The notes below the pieces were generated by a model. The model was given only the letters and a program-made list of their open reading frames with translations, made no database searches and was not told the DNA's origin. Source: Nansenia antarctica (taxonomy: Eukaryota > Chordata > Actinopteri > Argentiniformes > Microstomatidae). From it: a stretch of DNA of 64,000 nucleotides. The position numbers and the translations under genes are program-made. The stretch lies in contig OZ022342.1 of assembly GCA_963989245.1 (NCBI GenBank), positions 43,619,299-43,683,298 on the forward strand, read 5' to 3'. This document shows, one piece after another, positions 59,323 through 64,000 of the stretch (the first letter of the stretch is position 1; each line of letters begins with the position of its first letter).

Positions 59323-62089
59323 AGTGAAATGAATCATTTGCTGTTTTGTCATGTTTGCTTCTCTCTTTCAGCTGTTACAGTTCAGCAGTGCAGGTTTCCC
59401 TGGTTTCTATGATGAATAATGACTTACAGCAGAACACTGACAACTGCCATGTGATGGTATTGTAGTGCAGCTTGTGCGCCCATTGACCCTGAATGGCATG
59501 GAGCTGTAATAAATCCCATTTTAGATATAGGTTACATTACAAAAACAGGCCATCAGTCTTTAGGGACAATTCCGTCATTTGGGAAATCACGGCTGGAGGG
59601 AGGAATGGAAGGGATGTGGAGGGTTTTAAATCCATCCTTGATTAAACTTTGTCTGTCTTTCGAATGTGCTGCAAATGCTAACCATTGATGAGTCTAGACT
59701 TGTTTTTGAGTTAATTTCTCACAACCTTGACTCTTAGTCTTGTCAGATGCACTTGTTGACACAGTCTTTACTCCCTTAGCTCTTGTTGTGTACCTCGGTA
59801 AGTTTCAAGGAGTAAGTAGCTAGGAATGTGTGCCTAATAAGAGGTACCCATTTAACACTTGTATTTGAGGAGATGACAGAGTGTCAGAGGACTAGGGAAA
59901 GGCCCTCATGGAAGATGGATATGTGCCTTAAGAGCTTGGGTGTGGTCGAGGACGCTCTGTGCTGGTAGGATCGTAAAAACAAAAACCGCTGTACCCTGCG
60001 AAACGCATCGCGGTCTCCTCTGCACTCTGGAGAAGAAGACCGAGGGGGGAAATGACCGAGGCCTCCTTTTTACTTTTCATTAAATGCTTCCCTGTTTGAT
60101 GTGTGACACTTCCTTGGCCCTGGGGTTGACCGTTGGGCTGAGCAGAGGTCCGCTCTCCCAGAGCTGAAACCCGAGCCAGTGTCTCAGTGTGAGTTAGCAG
60201 ACGCACTCCTCCATCATAGAAGGAGCCCCTCAGGTACTGGTCAAGTGCTTAGCGTTCCTCTGCCTCGTGCACGACGAGGAGACGTCGGAGAAGTGTTTTT
60301 TCGAGGCGTCTGCAGCCAGCCTTTCCGTTTTTTTGGTTTATAGACTTGAGTTGTGCATATTCCACTGCTTCTTACTCGCACTGAATCAGAACAGATAAAA
60401 GGGGATCCTGTCTGTCACAGTGAACGGGCTGACCCAAGGCCACTCGGCTTCACCTTTGGTTGATCGATGACACGGAAAGGCTGGCTCTTGGTCAATAGTG
60501 AACCAGCTCGAGAAGCGCGTTTGAATTCATCACCTGAACAAAACATATTTCTCAGTTATTAATTTTGTCTTTGGTTGGAGATAGCTAGAAGGGATTCAGC
60601 AATGCTTCTCTAATGATATTCAGATCATTTCAGTCATGATCAGCTGCAATTTGTGAACTCGTCAATCATCATCAACAGCGTTTAGCGGTAGATTAATTTC
60701 ATAATAATTCCTCTGGCAGCATAATTCTCATCTTGACATTTGACTTATTATCCCATTACTGTGGGAGGTTTGATCTGTCCTCCTCCACTGCTTTATTATA
60801 ATGTTTAAATCAATGTACTTACGCCTGGTCAACTGGATGATCCATGTTGTTGCTATAATCAAACAATAAATCTCTATGGGCCAGTTTCACAGACAAGGCT
60901 TAAGCCTAATCCTAGACTAAAAAACATCTTCAGTGGAGATTTTACATTGAAAGTGTGATTTAGTCCAGGACTAGGCTTAAGCCTTGTCTCTGAAACCGGC
61001 CCTATATGGTGGCGGGAATTAGATTTTTCTGAGTGCCGATAGAAGTACGTATTTTTACTAGACTTTTAATATATAATATATATATTATAATATAATAATT
61101 TTCTTTCAAATTTGTGCAAAAATTACTCTGCAAGGAAAGACTGAGATTGCACAGTTTAGTACAGTTCACTTCCTCTCCAGGATGGCATAGGTAAGTTCTG
61201 ACTTGATGACAATTCTAAGGTTTTACTGACCGCTGCCTCTGTATGTAGACAATGGAGAGAGTAGATTGATCTCATTGCAGTATTAACCTTCAACATTTAG
61301 ACGGCCCTGTCGCTGCATTGGGGCTGTTTTATTGTAGTTCTCGGCAGGCACTGTGATCAATGTTATCACACCCAGCAGAGATAAATCTATTGATTTAAAG
61401 GGTTGAATAAATGGGTCCTTCGATTTCAATGGAGAGCACTGTATTTTTTCCCAGTCAGTAATATAAAAGAGAGATTGGCAATGCCTTTTCAATATAAAGG
61501 TGTCCAGGGACTTCTCCCAAACTCTGTGATTCACCTTGATTGACCACCTCGACTGGTTATTCTCTATAAATGTACAGCAACCAGACCGTCAAGCTAACCC
61601 AAACAAAACAGTGAAAATGTACTGTAAATTGGTCATATAATTTCTCCATTTATCATGTCACTTTCGTTATGAACCATGTGCTCCATGACGAATCGTTGTC
61701 ATCGTTGTGCCCCGTAGGCGGTGAAGTCCTTCCAGATAGCTGTTCACCAGCGTCCGTCAGAGCGCCCCCTGTGGTCGGAGGACTTGGCGTGGGCCCAGAA
61801 GCTGCAGCAGCAGCGGCGAGCGGCGCAGGACCGGACCCTCAGGGAGGAAGAGGCCCAGCGGGAGGTCCTCCACGCCCCGGAGCTGCAGCAGGACTACGAC
61901 TTTGAGTCAGACGAGGTGGTGGAGGCCTGCACGGCAGTGGCCGAGAGACAGAGACGCTACGAGGAGATGAAGAGGTCGGCCCTGGTGGTGGACGCACACG
62001 GGAACACCAAGGAGATACTGGCAGAGGAGGGGCCCGGAGACACAGCCGCTCCCTCCAAGGAGCACTTTGTCAAAGCACGGGGCCCGTGA
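42711..62089 (+). CDS. ttc33: Tetratricopeptide repeat protein 33
   Basis: A small TPR protein of uncertain function (proposed protein-interaction scaffold). Coding exons with matched GT-AG borders and phases: 42711-42949, 53120-53201, 58191-58322, 61718-62089, totalling 825 nt and 274 aa (human TTC33 is ~262). It starts MASFGWKRKVGDKVSKAAVQ; WLHAIKRRREVLLEDCAAKG and following residues form an N-terminal helical segment. TPR-like helices are seen in HWEAIKRWDEAIQLTPDNPL, AAEMAVKLRPLWWEGWQTLG and AVKSFQIAVHQRP. The C-terminus has DYDFESDEVVEACTAVAERQ, conserved in TTC33, and ends in KARGP. The start codon sits 1 nt after a splice acceptor, so a 5' non-coding exon is expected upstream. Same strand as PRKAA1 and about 10.7 kb downstream, as in human. 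Confidence 0.96.
42950..44400. other. TTC33 intron 2, 5' part, nothing recognised
   Basis: About 1.4 kb with only a short (GT)n and (GA)n run near 44007-44040. No coding or repeat family was identified. Confidence 0.4.
44428..44670 (+). mobile_element. LINE 3'-UTR-like fragment
   Basis: CTGTATATACCTCTAGCTAC, TTGCACTTCTGGTTAGATGC and CTGCATTTCGTTGTCTGGTA are typical of the 3' ends of fish jockey-superfamily LINEs. Part of it (44428-44589) was copied to 46721-46882. Confidence 0.6.
44976..45400 (-). mobile_element. LINE reverse-transcriptase C-terminal fragment
   Basis: Minus-strand frame reads VDFRKKRQAQDPITINGSAV followed by ERVNSIKILEVHINNDLTW and VKKAQRRLFHLRRLKKF, clearly LINE RT C-terminal sequence, broken upstream by frame changes. 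Near 45390-45425 a plus-strand tail (GGCAATAAAGTT then (TAATC)n) suggests another LINE end abutting. Confidence 0.75.
45933..46101. repeat. Palindrome with ~63-67-bp arms, TTC33 intron 2
   Basis: CCAGGGGAGGCCGGCGCAGG...GTTCATTGTAACGCACGGAA faces its near-complement (46035-46101). The loop is ~39 bp. Probably a fold-back element. Confidence 0.85.
46152..46302 (-). mobile_element. tRNA-derived SINE (minus strand)
   Basis: On the minus strand: GGTGTAGTGGGTTAAGCGTC, then the B box GGTTCGATTCC, then CGCGGACATGTCATCCCTCC and a T-rich tail. Confidence 0.75.
46425..46639. mobile_element. 215-bp hAT-type MITE
   Basis: Inverted ends CAGGGTTCCTAC and GTGGGAACCCTG. Interior with CCTTGAAAGTCCTTGAAAG repeats. 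No exact 8-bp duplication found. Confidence 0.6.
46507..47106. repeat. 215-bp duplication enclosing a 162-bp templated insert
   Basis: 46507-46721 is repeated at 46892-47106 (offset 385, no differences seen). Between them, 46721-46882 is identical to 44428-44589, 2.3 kb upstream. A 9-10-base filler (GACATGTTT) joins the pieces. Confidence 0.93.
47270..47403 (+). repeat. G-rich purine tract (G)n/(GA)n, TTC33 intron 2
   Basis: About 130 bases that are almost all G and A, with G runs up to ~20. It could form G-quadruplex or triplex DNA. Confidence 0.9.
48420..48666. repeat. 22-23-bp minisatellite, ~11 copies
   Basis: GCTGCTACAACCTGTTAGAA then TGG, repeated in TTC33 intron 2; units alternate between 22 and 23 bp. 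Confidence 0.93.
48670..49790. other. TTC33 intron 2 stretch, nothing but a (GTT)n run
   Basis: A (TTG)n microsatellite lies at 48767-48796. The rest shows no gene or recognisable repeat. Confidence 0.4.
49806..50190 (-). mobile_element. LINE 3'-end fragment with (AAT)n tail
   Basis: The minus-strand frame reads GGRAFSVAAPTLWNSLPTVI followed by RNAPTLDTFKSALKTHL, the usual C-terminus of fish jockey-type LINE ORF2. The tail contains the complement of ATTTATATAGCGCCTTTCTC and (ATT)n. 5' truncated. Confidence 0.8.
50191..51118. other. TTC33 intron 2 stretch, nothing recognised
   Basis: About 930 bp with no coding, RNA or clear repeat signal. Confidence 0.4.
51127..52027. mobile_element. hAT DNA transposon, non-autonomous, with 8-bp target duplication
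   Basis: Ends CAGGGCTTGACGCTTA and TTTCGAGCCCTG, flanked by GGTTAGAC at 51119-51126 and 52028-52035. Subterminal GTAGCACA repeats at left, GTCGCA/TGCGAC repeats at right. No transposase. Confidence 0.87.
52343..52447. mobile_element. ~105-bp MITE-like repeat (copy 2)
   Basis: AGTGTTGCCAGATTGTGTGT...TTTTTAGACTGGTTAGGCTG...ATCTGGCAACACT; same family as 30679-30780. Confidence 0.65.
52818..53111. repeat. (TG)n microsatellite complex up to the TTC33 exon 3 acceptor
   Basis: TG/CG-rich repeats with two copies of ACTCCTGACTGTGATAATGR followed by ACAGCCATTTTGTG (52929 and 53040). The last ~40 bases before the acceptor are pure (GT)n, leaving only TTCTCCGCAG as pyrimidine tract. Confidence 0.92.
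53279..53346. repeat. (TC)n microsatellite, TTC33 intron 3
   Basis: About 30 TC units starting 80 bp after exon 3. Confidence 0.95.
53680..54640. mobile_element. hAT DNA transposon, non-autonomous, inserted in a (GT)n tract
   Basis: Ends TAGGGATGGACGGTTT and AAACCGTCCATCCCTA (imperfect spacing, clear inverted repeat), flanked by GTGTGTGT. Subterminal AACCGAAAAACCG repeats. The GT repeat target makes the duplication weaker proof than in other copies. Confidence 0.85.
55244..55896. mobile_element. piggyBac-like non-autonomous element, copy 2 (TTAA ends)
   Basis: TTAACTCTTTGACTGCCA at left, TGGCAGTCAATGAGTTAA at right. Most of the sequence matches copy 1 (39217-39901), with one palindrome block lost and small indels. 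Confidence 0.82.
55897..57300. other. TTC33 intron 3 stretch, nothing recognised
   Basis: About 1.4 kb with a short (CA)n and an (AAT)n run. No gene signal. Confidence 0.4.
57344..58135. mobile_element. SINE-like element with inverted flanks around a minisatellite
   Basis: TATGAATTCATACAAGAAGC...TTACGACCCAGGTCGTA (57348-57412) is matched in reverse by 58060-58135. Between them are a tRNA-like stretch (GTGGTGGAGTAATTAGCACC...) and the 12-bp minisatellite. Element type uncertain. Confidence 0.5.
57538..57922. repeat. 12-bp minisatellite (GTTGGAGTCAWG), ~32 copies
   Basis: GTTGGAGTCAAG and GTTGGAGTCATG alternate in blocks. Long open frames on both strands are repeat artefacts. Confidence 0.96.
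59158..59322. repeat. (CA)n and (TC)n microsatellites, TTC33 intron 4
   Basis: (CA)n with CG variants at 59167-59217, then (TC)n with TTTC breaks at 59249-59321. Confidence 0.95.
59325..60877. other. TTC33 intron 4 stretch, nothing recognised
   Basis: About 1.5 kb without repeat or gene signals that I can identify. Confidence 0.4.
60878..61002. mobile_element. 125-bp palindromic MITE, TTC33 intron 4
   Basis: GGGCCAGTTTCACAGACAAG then GCTTAAGCCTAATCCTAGAC faces its near-complement; TAT on both sides suggests a 3-bp target duplication, as in PIF/Harbinger MITEs. Confidence 0.75.
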
Positions 62090-63623
62090 GACGGTCTCTG
62101 GAAGGATTTAGGAACTGAAACACCCCCTTTTATGGTTTTGTTTGTGCATTTTGTGCATGTTGTTTTCTTTTGCAGTTATGTTTTTTTTTGTTTGTTCATA
62201 CAATATGAAAACTGAGAGATGGGGTCAGATCTGATGGATTTAATGCTGTTGTTTTGGTTTATGTGTATGTTCATAGTGTCTGTGTGTTCATCGTTTTTTG
62301 GCGGTTAATGATTCTCTCTCTTTGCTTATGGCATTTCAAAGACTGAGCATAGCATAGTTATTTTGAGTATTTGGCACCATTAGAGGTCTAAATTCATCCT
62401 TCTTCTGGAACGAGGATGCTGTTCTCTTTGGGATATGTCAGTCAGTCACAATTTATGAGAAGTTCAGAACATGTGACTGGAAAGATCTTTCCGGATTTAA
62501 TGTAGATTCAATTATCCCAGTCATGCTCTCAGTAAAAAAAAAAAAACATTTTCAATTGCATTTTAATACAATTTACAGTTGCGAGTGCTATTTCTATTTA
62601 TGACTCCTGTCGTGTCTTATCTGCTGGGGAACTTGGTCTCCACTGTTACTCTGAGAAACAAACGGCCACAGAAAATAATATTGCATGAGTATTCCCAGAA
62701 TTCCAGCAGTGCATCGGGAGTTGGTGTGTCATGCGACCCTCCGTAGGGGACGGGGCGCGCTGCTAAAACAATATATTCACTTTGGTCAGGAATGCTAGCG
62801 GTGAAAGATGCGTGCTGTGTCAGACGCGGCCATGCTGAAAGGCTGCAGCTTGAACAGTCATTGCATTTGAGTGGCATCCTCTAATAGCAGATTGTTTTCA
62901 TGGGATACTTAAGAGGTTTGCGTGACTGAAACAAGCAGCATCAGATAGGTAGGGGAATATTGGCGGTGAAAGAGGAGCCACGTTTCTGAGAGGATTTAGT
63001 GATTTATTAGAATCGTTATTTGTACAGTTGCTCACATCCCCCTCCTGATATAAATATACAGCTTTACAGCCGACTCAGAGAGTGCATACTGTATGCCTTG
63101 TTAGTAGATGACTGGTCTCAGAGCGAGGCTTTATGACTTCCGAAACAGTTTGTCATTAGGAATCATTAGACAGAGAAATGGTCCTTGGTTAAGGAGAACT
63201 ATGGGTGACCTGGCAGCGCCCATGCCATCTTAACTGGCCATTGACAGGCAGTGTGTTTTAGTCATCAGCACCAGAAGAATGACGAAGGCCCCAGAAGAAA
63301 CAGCCATGGGAGACTACAACCACGGGCATAAAGAGACCTTATTCTTTACAAGGTTTCGACAACATTTCACAGCGCAAACATTTAGACATGTTGCCAAAAC
63401 TCTCTGAATAATTTGAAATACTTGACACACAATGGCACTTATCTCAAAACAAGTCTGGACGCAATTTATGGTGTTAATGTTGAATAAGGGGTTTTGACCA
63501 TGAGCGCACATACTGTACTGTATGTGGTTATCGGGTAGAAGTAATATTTTTATAATAATATAATATATAATGTTATAAAAATATTATTGACCCTGCTGTT
63601 AATATTTTGTCTTTTAAAATAAA
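62090..63623 (+). other. TTC33 3' UTR and downstream DNA
   Basis: After the TGA at 62087-62089. The first clear AATAAA is at 63618-63623, ~1.5 kb downstream. Whether the UTR extends that far is unknown. No other gene is seen to the window end. Confidence 0.4.
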
Positions 63624-64000
63624 GCAACAATGTAATTGGCTAAAATGAAAACTGTAAAAGGAACATAAATTAATTAATGTAAGTAACACTGTAGCAAGTT
63701 TGATTGGTCTTTGTTCCCGTTTTTATTGTTTGTCCATCACACAACCTACTGTCTCCACTTCACAGCACAGGAAAAGATTGAGCCAAAATTGCTGACTAAA
63801 CTCGCCTTAAGAGTATGAATCATCAGAGCAAATTGTCAAACCTCTTAGCATGTATAGTACAGTGGGGTGGTGCCAGACATTTTACCTGCAAACTAAAAAA
63901 TCCTAAAATGAACCGTTTTCTCCCATAAATCAGCTGAATTGATATGATGGATCTGTGACCTCCATCTGATTACCTCCAGCAAATCCACATTGATTTGTCT

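Overview
This is nuclear DNA from a ray-finned (teleost) fish. It carries two vertebrate genes with GT-AG introns, fish-type tRNA-derived SINEs, many hAT, piggyBac-like and MITE transposons, LINE fragments, and a fish retroviral provirus. Tc1-like debris and SINE tails ending in CGCTTTGG...GCTAAATGGCA hint at a basal euteleost such as a smelt, pike or salmon relative, but that is a low-confidence guess.

Layout. (1) 1-12625: a minus-strand endogenous retrovirus. The left (3') LTR is cut by the window edge (1-220). Env, pol and gag are intact, followed by an unusually long 2.7-kb leader with a seven-copy CTCF-like motif array, an Arg-tRNA-like primer site, and a complete 477-bp 5' LTR (12149-12625). 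The visible LTR parts are identical over 220 bp, so the insertion looks recent. (2) 12626-14100: transposon debris and the PRKAA1 upstream region. (3) 14242-32022: PRKAA1 (AMPK alpha-1 catalytic subunit), plus strand, nine coding exons encoding 581 aa. Its introns hold minisatellites, nested transposons, a tandem array that copies the exon 5 splice acceptor ten times, and a perfect 67-bp inverted repeat. (4) 32023-42700: 3' UTR and intergenic DNA with a large palindrome, a second copy of a 1.5-1.8 kb repeat also found in PRKAA1 intron 2, a short solo LTR, and a LINE broken by a hAT that is itself broken by a piggyBac-like element. (5) 42711-62089: TTC33, plus strand, five coding-region exons encoding 274 aa. 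Its long introns are rich in microsatellites, MITEs and a small complex rearrangement. (6) 62090-64000: TTC33 3' UTR and downstream DNA.

PRKAA1 followed by TTC33 in the same orientation is also the arrangement on human chromosome 5p13, so this is ancient conserved linkage. The two host genes are not known to work in one pathway. PRKAA1 is the energy-sensing kinase; TTC33 is a poorly characterised TPR protein. The strongest candidates for something new are the CTCF-like array in the provirus leader, the array of decoy splice acceptors next to PRKAA1 exon 5, and the templated insertion with duplication in TTC33 intron 2.
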